Source: a virus
Virus record (IMG/VR): IMGVR_UViG_3300036790_000811
Span: 1 to 64,000 of that record
DNA: 64,000 nucleotides
Direction: 5' to 3' (one strand)
Below the pieces are notes generated by a model. The model worked only from the letters and a program-made list of their open reading frames with translations, had not been told where the DNA came from and did no database searches. The position numbers and the translations under genes are program-made. Shown in pieces: positions 48,601 through 58,321 of the stretch (position 1 is the stretch's first letter; each line of letters begins with the position of its first letter).

Positions 48601-51259
48601 GGGGCTGCTCGCCGCCGGGGTGAAAGACGTGAGCGAGGCCATGGACATGGAGTCTGAGGCCGCCGCCATGTCCGGCGCGATGACGACTCTCGATGCAGGG
48701 GCGACGACCCTGGTCGGGGGACTCGGCAAGGCGGCGGCGTTCATGTCCGGGCCGTGGGGCGCGGCCGTCATGCTTGCCGTGGCCGCCCTGACCGTCCTGA
48801 CGATCTGGATTGTCAACACCAAGAACGCCACGCAGCAGTGGGTAGAGGCATCCCAGAAGGCGGTGTCCTCCGCCACCAACCTGACGGTGCTGAATGTCAT
48901 CGGCCAGCAGCTGGCCGACACGACCCAGAAGCTCGCCCAGACGAATGACGCGTGGAACGCCAGCCAGCAGCGCGGCCTGCTGTCCGCTGCCGAGTCCGTG
49001 ACCTCCACCAAGGCCCTGACCCAGAATCAGCAGCAGCTTTTCAATGAGAGCAACAACGTCGTCGCCGGCGCGGAGTCGATCTCCCAGACGTACGGGGTGA
49101 GCTTCTCGGCCGCCCTCGGCATCGCTGACCTGGCCGGGGTCAAGCTGGCAACGACGCAGGTGACTCTCGGGGTAAACGCGAACAAGGCCGGGATCCAGAT
49201 CGAGTCCCTGATCCAGGGCTTTGATTCCCTGGGGCAAAGCGGGAATACCCTGGCCAACTCCATGAACGCGATCAATGTCGAAGCCGGAATCCAGAGTTCC
49301 CAGATCAGCAAGGTCAATACCGCCTGGGATCAGTTCATCTCGATGGCCACCTCCCTGACATCCGGGTTCTCCCAGCTCAACCTGGACCTGGAACAGATGG
49401 GCAATGTCGCGGCGGTGACCGGCTCCAAGATCACGGCGTTCTCCACGTCCGCCACGGCGGGCATCACCTTGTCGGTGAGCCAGATCGCCGCCAGCCTGAA
49501 CACCTTCAGCGGCTCCTCTGCCCAGACCTGGCAGGCGTTCGACCAGTCCATTACCGGCGCCAACACCTTCATCGACAGCCTGCGCACCGGCATGACCGCC
49601 GGGGTGGTTACCAGCGGGGATTACACCAAGGGCGTTGCCGATATCGTCGCGGAGCTGATTCCCTACGCGGCCCAGTCCAAGACGGCGGCGGCAGAGGTCA
49701 GTGCCCTGGCACAGGAGGCCGGAGGACCCGCGACCGACAGTATTTCCGCTCTCAAGAGCTGGGTGGACAAGGCCGGGGGCTCCACGAGCAATATGTCCGG
49801 GCTCGTGGACACGCTTACCCAGAAGCTGACCAACGTCACCTCGGTAGCCAAGACGTTCGCGGACACTCTTCAGCAGGATGTCATCAATGCCATTGCCAGT
49901 GCCGGGGTCAATACTTCCAACATCACCGGCCTGACGGAGGCGTACACCAAGTCGCTTCAGGAAAACGGCTCGCAGTCCGGGGTTACCAAGAGCGCTCAGG
50001 ATCAGCTGACCAAGACTCTCCAGAGTTACGGTTTCTCGGCTTCGGACATCAAGGAGCTTGAGCAGGAACTGACCCAGGCGTACGGCAATAACGCCTCCCA
50101 GGCTGGCACCACCAAGGGCAAGACGGACAGTCTCAGGGGATCTATTACCGAGGCCGGGAACCAGGCCACCATCGTGGGCAACGGCGGTATGCGCATCCTG
50201 TCTGACGGTGCCCAGAGCGTGAACAAGCAGGCAGGTGCTGCCGAGAGCACGCTCAGGCAGTGGCCGTCGCACGAGGCCACGACCTTTCACATGTCCGGTA
50301 CCGGCGGCGCGAACATCTCAGCGAGCGTGGGCGGGTTCAGCATTCCCGGCGGCGGCGGCGTCCGCATTACGCCGATGTCGGCCGGCGGCGTGCTGCCCGG
50401 CTACGACCCGGGCCACGACAGCATTCACGCCCTGCTGTCTCCCGGCGAGGGGATTCTCGTCCCGCAGGCGGTGCGGGCACTGGGCGGCGAGCAGGGCATC
50501 ACGTCCATCAACAAGAGCGTCCGGCACTTTGCGGGCGGCGGTGTCGCCTTCCCGGACGTGACCGGCCAGTCGGCCGGGATGGCGCAGGCGGCGGCGACCG
50601 ACATGACCGATGCTCTCGGCCATGCCGCCGCGAACGCGGTCACCTATATCCAGCATCATCTTCAGCAGGAACTGACGGCGGCAGCCGGAACAGTCACCGG
50701 CCATCTGTCCGCTTCGGAATCGGCGGTCGCGAGCCTGATGACGGTGATGGCCGCCGCCCAGGGGTGGACCGGAGCCCAGCTTCAGGCCCTGCTGGCCGTG
50801 GAATCCCGTGAGGCCGGGTTCAACCCGAACGCCAAGAACCCTTCTTCCGGTGCCTACGGCCTCGCCCAGTTCATCGACGGTCCCAGCGAATACGCCCAGT
50901 ACGGCGGCAATGCCAATACCGTCGCGGGGCAGATCACGGGGATGCTGGCCTACATTAAGAGCCGCTACGGGAATCCCGAAGGTGCCCTCGCCCATGAAGT
51001 GAGCGCGGGCTGGTATGACCAGGGCGGCATGCTGGCCCCGGGCTGGACTCTTGCCCTGAACAATACGGGCCAGCCGGAGCGCGTTACGGCTCCAAATGGG
51101 TCGGGACCGGGCGAAGGCGGAATGGTCCATGCGATCTTCCAGATTGACGGCAAGAGCGTCTTCGAGGGAGTCCAGCCCTACGCTCTGCAATGGAATTCGA
51201 GAAATAGGGGCAATGGCAACATGGGTGCCGCCGGGTTTGCTCCTAACCGAGGTGCCTAA
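45647..51259 (+). CDS. tape measure protein with wall-hydrolase domain (1870 aa)
   Basis: Sets tail length; at about 1.5 angstrom per residue predicts a tail near 280 nm. N-terminal 600 residues are coiled coil. Hydrophobic segments lie near residues 690-740 and 900-1060 (IGTALHLVFMAVVELLATLV; WGAAVMLAVAALTVLTIWIV). Residues about 1700-1800 are a lysozyme/SLT-like domain (LLAVESREAGFNPNAKNPSS, AYGLAQFID). GTG 45647 is the first canonical start, but the strong AAGGAGGT is eight bases before an in-frame ATT at 45629, so translation likely begins there (six residues longer). Confidence 0.88.
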   Translation: MNEAFVADVSDYLVGIQEMIDKTVEAAESVANLRREIEELPRETIVTVKYVRETVGEAPEDIQRTVTDVTDVTGGASDDIQKAGEQAQQAREDFEDMSESAGEASERLEELSDEAAGLDEHLDEVRENVGDLKENLEDAGNAMENAARDTRDYDAANREAMESARQLGERTLEGKEGMDEFIDALDEAVPGLKQFMTESAIAGESLKDLGEDADLATIAADAFDRAVTDGDLTIAQTTALLRAALAAYKELGDATSVAAVGQYALNESMDATDMKATEQASLLQIVTTAQRNYASMTKDLVVAEQAEEAALAATEEELNANAVSTLEMADAQTFANANVIATMNSERKYAETISMVQEIQEREQEQLIELSIAYEAEAAAAREAAAATEEQRAQSERLDAEILIEEEAMNRLRESTGGATVAFDQFQTAIEDLHANTDGVTTDMDALAEALARQDAGANAARGAYAALADGFDSAAEALTSYRQGMTMTTEQVHVLNILLSSLATGGLPAFNEALRANTESFDDLDVGMRGAVASSDAYLAGMETVSATQQKLTENTIFANEALAMAGVEAMKLSATEATLAGDTETVASVMAAAREAVAQFTTTSHASAEDVANLAAVTLALTNTITASGGAYRGWGAGLSSASVVAAGGLLDMVEAAKQASAETGVTGANMLAMAAAARQAGDNIGGMTIPLGAAAFGITGIGTALHLVFMAVVELLATLVPAMIAAAAGASVLVQGFSQLKTQLTSVYEVGESLGPAFGKTQGDMLGLGHSLQVAQNAADPDAYELLGEAIIGVDGATGHLNDQMGSVTHTSQAAGQGISSFGQMGLAVGSELEKFGAGIDADLNSNLKTVTSLLANAVPDLVEWGQVMGNLGHAVLNLAADMPGLAEIILKVIDGITQLVKWVSELNPTLIAVVFGFEEAYRWSGLLVGIFGLLARAIALVGTLGLPVIGKIGMNMGAMAANVITGVGDMIVNFTALLEKMGLLAAGVKDVSEAMDMESEAAAMSGAMTTLDAGATTLVGGLGKAAAFMSGPWGAAVMLAVAALTVLTIWIVNTKNATQQWVEASQKAVSSATNLTVLNVIGQQLADTTQKLAQTNDAWNASQQRGLLSAAESVTSTKALTQNQQQLFNESNNVVAGAESISQTYGVSFSAALGIADLAGVKLATTQVTLGVNANKAGIQIESLIQGFDSLGQSGNTLANSMNAINVEAGIQSSQISKVNTAWDQFISMATSLTSGFSQLNLDLEQMGNVAAVTGSKITAFSTSATAGITLSVSQIAASLNTFSGSSAQTWQAFDQSITGANTFIDSLRTGMTAGVVTSGDYTKGVADIVAELIPYAAQSKTAAAEVSALAQEAGGPATDSISALKSWVDKAGGSTSNMSGLVDTLTQKLTNVTSVAKTFADTLQQDVINAIASAGVNTSNITGLTEAYTKSLQENGSQSGVTKSAQDQLTKTLQSYGFSASDIKELEQELTQAYGNNASQAGTTKGKTDSLRGSITEAGNQATIVGNGGMRILSDGAQSVNKQAGAAESTLRQWPSHEATTFHMSGTGGANISASVGGFSIPGGGGVRITPMSAGGVLPGYDPGHDSIHALLSPGEGILVPQAVRALGGEQGITSINKSVRHFAGGGVAFPDVTGQSAGMAQAAATDMTDALGHAAANAVTYIQHHLQQELTAAAGTVTGHLSASESAVASLMTVMAAAQGWTGAQLQALLAVESREAGFNPNAKNPSSGAYGLAQFIDGPSEYAQYGGNANTVAGQITGMLAYIKSRYGNPEGALAHEVSAGWYDQGGMLAPGWTLALNNTGQPERVTAPNGSGPGEGGMVHAIFQIDGKSVFEGVQPYALQWNSRNRGNGNMGAAGFAPNRGA

Positions 51260-51303
51260 TCGTACTTTCGCATCCTTGCGGAACAGCAGAAACGGACGAT
51301 GAC

Positions 51304-51450
51304 ATGGATATTCACCTGGATCACCAGGCAGTGGCGACTGTCCGGAAGGCTGTCAGTTCCTGCTGCGGCATGCCCCTGGATTTTCCCGAGTGGCACTGCC
51401 GCCAGTGCGGGGAATCCTGCGAACTCGTTCTTGAAGAGGATGACTCATGA
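51304..51450 (+). CDS. 48-residue Cys-rich protein
   Basis: ATG 51304 (MDIHLDHQAVATVRKAVSSC); contains SSCCG and CRQCGESC, a possible ribbon. TGA overlaps the next ATG (ATGA), which supports it. Weak ribosome site. No function recognised. Confidence 0.6.
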   Translation: MDIHLDHQAVATVRKAVSSCCGMPLDFPEWHCRQCGESCELVLEEDDS

Positions 51451-51815
51451 GTGACGGCGTCTCCACGACTTACGCGAATACGATGCTGACGAGCCTCACG
51501 GCCGCTTCCCTTTACATCAAGCTGCATACCGGGGATCCGGGAGCGGCGGGCACTGCCAGTCCTTCGTCGGTAACGACCCGCGAGAATGTCACGTGGGGCG
51601 CCCCGACCTCGGGGATTACCACTGCCAGCAATCAGCCCGTCTGGTCCTCCTGGGGCGGCACAAATGGCGAGATCGTGACCGACCTGTCCTTCTGGACGGC
51701 CTCGTCGGGCGGTACCTTCGCCACGTCCATGAACCTGACCTCGCCGGTTACGATGAACAGCGGCAACAGCATCACCTTGACGACGATTTCCATAGGAATT
51801 CCGACCGCCAGCTAA
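51447..51815 (+). CDS. phage tail protein, LHTGDPG family (122 aa)
   Basis: MSDGVSTTYANTMLTSLTAA followed by KLHTGDPGAAGTA, a signature of a small tail-tip protein common in actinobacterial siphoviruses. The C-terminus is beta (SPVTMNSGNSITLTTISIGI). Coupled to the small gene before it and to the large tail protein after it. Confidence 0.7.
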   Translation: MSDGVSTTYANTMLTSLTAASLYIKLHTGDPGAAGTASPSSVTTRENVTWGAPTSGITTASNQPVWSSWGGTNGEIVTDLSFWTASSGGTFATSMNLTSPVTMNSGNSITLTTISIGIPTAS

Positions 51816-51825
51816 GGAATGACCC

Positions 51826-54800
51826 ATGGGATTCACCGCAGTCGGGACGATCTTCGATAACGGCAACGGGAATTCCACCTTTTCTGTTAGCCCGCAGGCC
51901 GTCGGGGACATCCTGCTCGTTGAGATCATCGTCTCCGGTTCCAGCAGCATCACCGTCACCGCTCTGCTTGGCGGCGGGGTGACCACGTGGACCAAGATCG
52001 CCTCCTATGCCGGGACGAGTAACGCCGCGACCGGCTCGGTATGGATGGGAACCGTCACCACGACGGGATCCGCCGTCGGGATCCCGACTTTCTCCGGGGG
52101 CACGTCCGGAGACTTCCTGGAAATGGCCGGACAGGAGTACTCCTCCACCACCGGGGCGATGTTCGCTCAGGCAGCCTACCTGGACACCAGTTTCACCGGA
52201 AACATGCCGTCGCTCACCCCGTCCGGGGCGGGACAGATGTATTTCTGCTTCGCCTCCGACAACGGGATCGCCTCGCCGGGAAGCACGACGGGATACGTCT
52301 ATCAGCTGGACGCCACCGGGAACGGGCTCGCCTACAACCAGAACTGCACGTCCGGGGTCAGTACCCATCCGGTCTGGACGGACGGCAACCTTTCTTTCGG
52401 GATTGCCGTTCTCATTTCCGGATCGGGATCGGGATCCAACACCGCCACGGGGTCTTTGACGATCACCCCGCAGATGAACGCCCAGGCGGCACCGGGAGGC
52501 AGCGCCCAGGCCGCTCTTACCGTTACTCCCGGGTTTCTTGCCGTCGCTTCCGGTGGTTCGGGAGCCCTCAGTATCGCCCAGATCGTCCCGGGCAACGTCA
52601 TCAACGACTACGGGCTGGACAATGTCCCGTTCACGGTGAACACGCCCGGCACCGGCACGATGCTCGCCGCCTTTATCGGGTGGAATGCCGCCGCCTCCAC
52701 GGCACAGTCGTCCGGTAAGGCACCCGCCGTCAACGTCACGGACTCGGCCGGCAACCTGTGGCGGCAGGCGGGCATCACCGCCGTTGATCCGCTTGCCCGC
52801 TGCGCCCTCTGGGTGGCCGACAATCCCCGGCAGACCGAATGGGTATCGGTTGCCCTTACCGGATGGGGATACTCAACCGCGTACACGATCGTGGAACTGG
52901 ACGGCGTCCCGAGTTCACTGGGGCAGATCTCCCTGGACTTCGTCTCCCCCGTCACGACCGACACCCCGGTCACGACCCTGACGATTCCCTCCCAGACGGC
53001 CTCCACGTCCGACCTGGTGCTCGGGGTGGTCACCACGGGAGGACCGGGAGGCCCCCTGACCGTCCCCACGGGATGGACGGGCATCCAGGCGGTCGGCGGG
53101 GCGACGTCCGGGGACGTGACGACGTATTCGGTGTACCGGCAGAGCTCGGCCGGCGCGGTGACGCTGGCACCCTCCTGGGCTAACTCCGTCCCGGCGTCGG
53201 GCGTCATGGCGGGAATCAGGATCACCTCGGCGGCTCCTGTCCAGCCGAACCCGAACTTTCCCGCCATCCGGGTGGAGGCGGCTTTCGGGGCGACCCCGGG
53301 CGACTGGACCCAGTCCGTGGACTACACCTATGACATCGGCGGCCTGGCCTGGACCGACATCAGCCAGTACACGACCGACGAAGAAGGCCAGTCCACCATC
53401 AGCGTCAAGCGGGGACGGCAGTACGAACTGAGCCAGGAAGAAACCGGGACGCTTGAGGTCCAGCTGGACAACCACACCGGGATCTTCACCTACTCCAACA
53501 CCGCCAGTACCTTCTATCCCAACGTGATCCCGGGTACCCCGCTGCGCGTGACGGCCTGGTTCGGCGGGGTGCAGTACCCGGTGGGATTCGGGTACGCGGA
53601 GAAGTGGCCGCAGGAGTGGCCGAAGATGCCCCAGTGGGGTTTCTCCCGGGTCACCGCGACCGATGCCTACGGCCCGCTGGCCGCCTGTAATCTCTTCTCG
53701 GCGGTCATTTCCGAGATCCGCAAGGACTCCCCGTACGCCTACTTCCCGACGACGGAACAGTACGAGTTCACCACCCAGTCCCTGGATCCGGTCCAGGCTC
53801 CCCTGGACGCCAACGGCCTGATCGCGGCCAACTATGCCTTCGGGAACAACCGTTTCGGGGCCTACCGGGACGGCTACGACCAGCCCGTGACTGTCGGTCA
53901 GGCGCTGAACCTGATGGGGGACCAGAACACCACCCTCGGGGCCACGACCTACACCGGCCAGGAGGTCAACGACAACGGGCCGGGGATGTTCTACTTCGAC
54001 AACGGCATCCCGACGAACGCCAGCGGGAAATCCTTCGCCGTCGAGTTCTGGTTCGCCTGGGGCAACACCTCCAGTTTCGCCTGCACGATGCTGTCCGCGT
54101 GGGCATCCCCCAGCAGCTTCTTCACCGTCGCCACGAGTACGACTCCCCCTTCCGCCGGAGGCGTTCTCACGGTCGGCATCAACACTCCCGCCGAGGGCAA
54201 CACCCTGGAGGCGGGATTCTTCGTCAACGGCACGGAGATCTCCGGGGGGACGTTCAACCAGGACACGTACGCTCCGCAGCACTTCGTTCTCAACGTGGCC
54301 GGCACGAACGTCACCGCCTACCTCAACGGGGTGCAGCAGCCGAACACTCCCTCGGTGGCGACGATCCCCATGATCCGGGCGTTCGCCCTGGGGCCGGCGA
54401 GATTCTCTTACGATGTTTCCGGCATGGTCGTCTACAACGGCTACAACTACATATCCGGCCACGCGGCCTGGTACTCGCACGCCCTCAATCCGACGGTGAT
54501 CTCCAACCACTACGAGTCGGGTGCCACCGGTTTCGTCGGAGACCCGGCACCGGGACGGTTCGCCCAGGTCCTGACGTGGGGAGGGCTGGGCCTCAAGCGC
54601 GGCGGAACCGCCTGGTACAACACGTACGGCAATTATGAGGGCACGTTCATGTCCGAGGCGTACGACTACGACGGATCCTCGGCCGCCGACATCATGAGCC
54701 AGATCACCCAGTCCGAGGGCGGCCGGTGCTACATCCAGGCCAACGGCAGCATTGTCTACGCCTACCGCTGGAGCCTGTATGACCAGCCGGTCGTGGCCCA

Positions 54801-55347
54801 GTTCGGGGACCAGCCGGGACAGCTGCCGTTCGAGAACGACACCAGCTTCGCGGTAGACAACCAGTTCATCTTCAACGTGGTCAACGCGACCCAGCAGCGC
54901 GGTCCTAACCAGGACCTGTTCATCCAGGAAAACAATTTCCAGAGCCAGAACCAGTTCTTCATGCGCTCCGGGATCAGCTACCAGTCGTACGCGATGCTGC
55001 CGTTCGACGTCAGCGACCTGGTGAACTGGTCGGTCGCCAAGTACCAGGAACCCCACGACCGGGTGGTCCAGGTCACCATTGACGTGGCCGGGGTCCAGGC
55101 GTCCAACTCGGCATTGTTCCCGACCATTCTCTCACTGGAGCTGAATCAGACGATCACGGTGACGAGAACCCCGATCGGGGGCAGCCAGATATCCCTGACC
55201 GGGGTTATCCAGCAGATATCGCACGAATTCGGGGCCGCGAGCTGGAAGACCACCCTCGAAGTGACTCCTTTGATCCCGGAAGCCAATGCCCTGATCGCGG
55301 ATAATACAGGTAATGACACTCCGGGATCGAGCTTTTTGGCGTGGTAG
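51826..55347 (+). CDS. minor tail/baseplate protein with LamG-like domain (1173 aa)
   Basis: ATG 51826 after AAGGAATGACCC. N-terminal beta modules (FDNGNGNSTFSVSPQAVGDI) like the C-terminus of the LRR protein; middle tail-fibre part (YTTDEEGQSTISVKRGRQYE). A LamG/concanavalin-like segment follows (about 730-850: FAVEFWFAWGN, TNVTAYLNGVQQP). The C-terminal baseplate part ends in SSFLAW. The last 202 bases lie opposite the HNH gene at 55146-56018. Probable distal tail or receptor-binding protein. Confidence 0.7.
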   Translation: MGFTAVGTIFDNGNGNSTFSVSPQAVGDILLVEIIVSGSSSITVTALLGGGVTTWTKIASYAGTSNAATGSVWMGTVTTTGSAVGIPTFSGGTSGDFLEMAGQEYSSTTGAMFAQAAYLDTSFTGNMPSLTPSGAGQMYFCFASDNGIASPGSTTGYVYQLDATGNGLAYNQNCTSGVSTHPVWTDGNLSFGIAVLISGSGSGSNTATGSLTITPQMNAQAAPGGSAQAALTVTPGFLAVASGGSGALSIAQIVPGNVINDYGLDNVPFTVNTPGTGTMLAAFIGWNAAASTAQSSGKAPAVNVTDSAGNLWRQAGITAVDPLARCALWVADNPRQTEWVSVALTGWGYSTAYTIVELDGVPSSLGQISLDFVSPVTTDTPVTTLTIPSQTASTSDLVLGVVTTGGPGGPLTVPTGWTGIQAVGGATSGDVTTYSVYRQSSAGAVTLAPSWANSVPASGVMAGIRITSAAPVQPNPNFPAIRVEAAFGATPGDWTQSVDYTYDIGGLAWTDISQYTTDEEGQSTISVKRGRQYELSQEETGTLEVQLDNHTGIFTYSNTASTFYPNVIPGTPLRVTAWFGGVQYPVGFGYAEKWPQEWPKMPQWGFSRVTATDAYGPLAACNLFSAVISEIRKDSPYAYFPTTEQYEFTTQSLDPVQAPLDANGLIAANYAFGNNRFGAYRDGYDQPVTVGQALNLMGDQNTTLGATTYTGQEVNDNGPGMFYFDNGIPTNASGKSFAVEFWFAWGNTSSFACTMLSAWASPSSFFTVATSTTPPSAGGVLTVGINTPAEGNTLEAGFFVNGTEISGGTFNQDTYAPQHFVLNVAGTNVTAYLNGVQQPNTPSVATIPMIRAFALGPARFSYDVSGMVVYNGYNYISGHAAWYSHALNPTVISNHYESGATGFVGDPAPGRFAQVLTWGGLGLKRGGTAWYNTYGNYEGTFMSEAYDYDGSSAADIMSQITQSEGGRCYIQANGSIVYAYRWSLYDQPVVAQFGDQPGQLPFENDTSFAVDNQFIFNVVNATQQRGPNQDLFIQENNFQSQNQFFMRSGISYQSYAMLPFDVSDLVNWSVAKYQEPHDRVVQVTIDVAGVQASNSALFPTILSLELNQTITVTRTPIGGSQISLTGVIQQISHEFGAASWKTTLEVTPLIPEANALIADNTGNDTPGSSFLAW

Positions 55348-56018
55348 CGCATCTTGGAGTAGTGCGGATAGCAGAGACCCTTGCCATAGTGCGCCTTTTC
55401 GCAACCCGGTTCCGTGCAACGGCGGGCGTTGGGATTGTTTTTCTGGTTGCGATTGTAGTGGTTCTTGCACAAACCCCTGGCGTACGCCGCTTTCTCGCAC
55501 TCAGGTTCTTCGCAGCGAGGAGAATCCGGGTTGGATAGTTTCTCTTCTATGTAATCCCGGTGCCGCTCTCGGCGACACTTTCGACATACTCGATCACCCT
55601 TTTGGCCTATATACGTATTGTCGCTTGTATATGGATGACCCCGAGGACATTCAATTATGTTCTTGCGGATTCCATGTTGAATGTCATCGAGAAGGTTCTC
55701 TTTGTAGGTTCCGTATGCAAGATTGGAAAGTCTGTTATCGGCAGGATTTCCGTTGAGATGCCGAGAAACGATGCTTTTAGGTTTAGGACCCACAAAGGCA
55801 TCCAGGACGATGCGGTGCACGAGTCTGACTATTCCCCTTCCGTTTCGGTGAAGGGTAACTCGGAGATGACCGCTCGGATTCGGAGTCGGCCTAAGATAGG
55901 GCCAGTCTGTACCGCGAGGACCCTTGCGGTAGACGAGACGTTTCACGCGTCCGTAGTCTGATACTGCATAAAACTCTTCATAGTCCACCACTGGAAGCCA
56001 GCGCTCCTGATCCGCCAT
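55146..56018 (-). CDS. antisense NUMOD4-HNH homing endonuclease with read-through C-terminus (290 aa)
   Basis: ATG 56018 (MADQERWLPVVDYEEFYAVS) with extended -10 TGTTACACT seven bases upstream and no ribosome site; the longer frame from 56102 is rejected. NUMOD4, HNH (LVHRIVLDAFVGPKPK; SRHLNGNPADNRLSNLAYGT), CRKC and two knuckles (CEEPECEKAAYARG, CTEPGCEKAHYGKG). The last 70 residues are the reverse strand of the tail gene, so its own stop is lost and the frame runs 202 bases into the neighbour. Lower GC. Confidence 0.8.
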   Translation of the reverse strand: MADQERWLPVVDYEEFYAVSDYGRVKRLVYRKGPRGTDWPYLRPTPNPSGHLRVTLHRNGRGIVRLVHRIVLDAFVGPKPKSIVSRHLNGNPADNRLSNLAYGTYKENLLDDIQHGIRKNIIECPRGHPYTSDNTYIGQKGDRVCRKCRRERHRDYIEEKLSNPDSPRCEEPECEKAAYARGLCKNHYNRNQKNNPNARRCTEPGCEKAHYGKGLCYPHYSKMRYHAKKLDPGVSLPVLSAIRALASGIKGVTSRVVFQLAAPNSCDICWITPVRDIWLPPIGVLVTVIV

Positions 56019-56051
56019 GGACTGGAGTGTAACACAAGGAGGTGATGTTAG

Positions 56052-58321
56052 GTGCCAATCTCCCCTTCCAGCTATGCGACGAACACTCCCATAACTGCGC
56101 ACCAGCTTTTAACCAGGATTTTTACAGCATAGATGGCAGTGCATTCAATGCCACGGGAACAAGCTTTCACGCTAACCGCCCCCTGCTGGTAGAGACTTTC
56201 ATCAAGGCGGGAGCGCAGGCTACCGCCCCTACGGGGGGAGCACCCAGCTTCCTCGGCGGGGTGAACGGGGACGCCATCTCGGTGATCGACAACGCTGCCC
56301 TGTACGGGACCGGCGCGGACGGGGTCGGCAACGAGGCGAGATTCAACTCCGGCGGGGCTGTTGCTCCCGGCTCGGCGGGGATCTCGGGCCAGTACGGCGG
56401 CTGGAACCTCATGTTCGCGTTCGTCCCGATCTCCAAGTTCCCGGTCGCCGGGGGCATGTACGGCGTGGAGTGGAACGACTCCGCCATCACCGGCAATCCT
56501 CCGGCTGACATCGGCTGCATGCAGCCCGCCAGCACGGTCTACAACAACGCCGGCTTCGCCTGCGACATGGTCGAGCTCGTCCCCCCGCTCTACAGCGCGG
56601 ACTGGGGTCCGTCGGTCTACGCACTGAGCCCGACCGCTACCAGGATCCCGCTGGTGGTCAACACCGTCACGACGGTAGGCCAGACCCCGCGCTTCACCCA
56701 GATCTGGACCGGCGTCCTGAACGGCTACGGCACGCCGGTAAGCACGGTGCCGTCCCCGATGACGGTGATCACCGGGCTGACGACACTCAGCAGCTCGGCA
56801 CTGAACGCCACGATCAACCAGAGCCTGAACCTGCTCAACTACCCCCCGATGCTGGACGTGACGGTCCAGTCCACGGCGCCGATCAACGCCAGCTCCGTGA
56901 CGACCGTGCCGTTCAGCAACACCCCGGTTGAAGACAACTACAGCGGCTACAACGTCTCTGCCCGCACCTACACGGTGCCGTTGTCCGGACTGTACTTCAT
57001 GCACGCGAACCTGATCTACAGCCCGGCCTTTACCGTGGGAACGGCGATCGCCGGGTTCGACGTCAACGGGGCCATCCGGTGGGGAGGGGCCTACGCGGCG
57101 ACCCCGAGTGCCAACCAGAACACCGGGGCCTCGGTCACCAAGCTGTTCGACCTGAACGCCGGGGACACTGTCCAGGTCATCACCGCCACCAGCGTGGCGG
57201 CAGCCTTCGGCAGCGCGAACTACAGCCACTTCATCATGAACTGGATGGGCGCGCTCAACAGCAGCACCCAGCACTGGAAGCCGCCGAACGTCACGGGCTT
57301 CCAGTTCACCGCCGGGATGCCCCCCGAGTCGGTCACGAACATCGTCCAGAACTCCTACTTCACGGCCGGGACGAGCAAGTGGAGCGGCTTCAACGGGTCG
57401 TTCACCGTGACCTCAAGCCCGGCCGCCGGGGCACCGTATCCCAATGCCGGCGTCTACGTGAACAACGGGTCGGCGTCCGGGGCGATGGAAGGCGGGGGGA
57501 CATTCCAGGTCGATCCCACCGAAGTGGTCTACCTGGACGCGTGGACCTGGACCTCGGGAACGGTAATCCAGGCCGGGTTCGACTTCCTGAACAGCGGGAC
57601 CTACGTCACGTCGGTGCTGTCCAACTTCACCGTGCCGACCCAGACGTGGAAGCTGGTCAGCCTGCCCGTTACCGCCCCCTCGTCGGCCATCAACAGCGCC
57701 TACGCCCGGGTGGGAACCCCGTCCGGGAGCGGTGCCACGATCCAGACGCAGGCGATCCTGGCAGGCTTCCAGAGACCTCTCGCGCCCCAGCTGAACGAGA
57801 AGATCGCCAACGACCTCAACTTCCTCATCAACCGCCCGTACCTGATGGCCCGCCAGACGACGGCAACCTCAGGGACGGTGAATACCGCCATCACGGTGCC
57901 GATGCAGACCGCGACGGGACTGATCCACAGCACCTTCGGGGACAACTACGGCGGCTGGAACGGCACCGCCTACACCGCCCAGGTTCCGGGCTGGTACCTG
58001 GCGGTCGAGGAAATCGGCGCGGCCACCCGCTCGACGGCGAATTCCGGCGACAGCCTGACGGCGGGCTTCTCGGTCCCCACTAGCGGCGGGGTAAACGCTC
58101 CCACGACCCCCCAGGCGATGCCGGACTGGTACCAGCAGATCCAGGTGGCCGGGAGCTGGACTTATCCCACGGCGGCGACGGCGATCGGCGCCTACTACCT
58201 CAACACCGGGGAATCCATCTCCCCCAGTGCGCGGTACCAGTCGGGCACGGCGACCAGCTGGACGACGGACACCTCGCACAGCTTCAATGGGCAGTTCAGC
58301 CTCATCTATTTGAGTTCGTAG
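56052..58321 (+). pseudogene. tail fibre-like protein, reading frame broken by TTTAA (about 754 aa)
   Basis: GTG 56052 has AAGGAGG nine bases upstream and gives MPISPSSYATNTPITAHQL, a normal tail-fibre opening. The long ORF downstream starts in another frame (QDFYSIDGSAFNATGTSFHA) and runs to the stop at 58321. Removing TTTAA (56108-56112) joins both as AHQLQDFYSIDG. The GTG/ATG starts at 56042 and 56045 would sit on the ribosome site and give a nonsense N-terminus. Remaining protein is beta-rich with fibre-like repeats. Either broken, or read by a -1 shift at TTA. Confidence 0.7.

Noticed and set aside
45602-50290. 1562-codon open frame on the minus strand
   Set aside because: Complement of the tape measure gene; repeats of His/Gly/Arg reflect the coding bias of the real strand.
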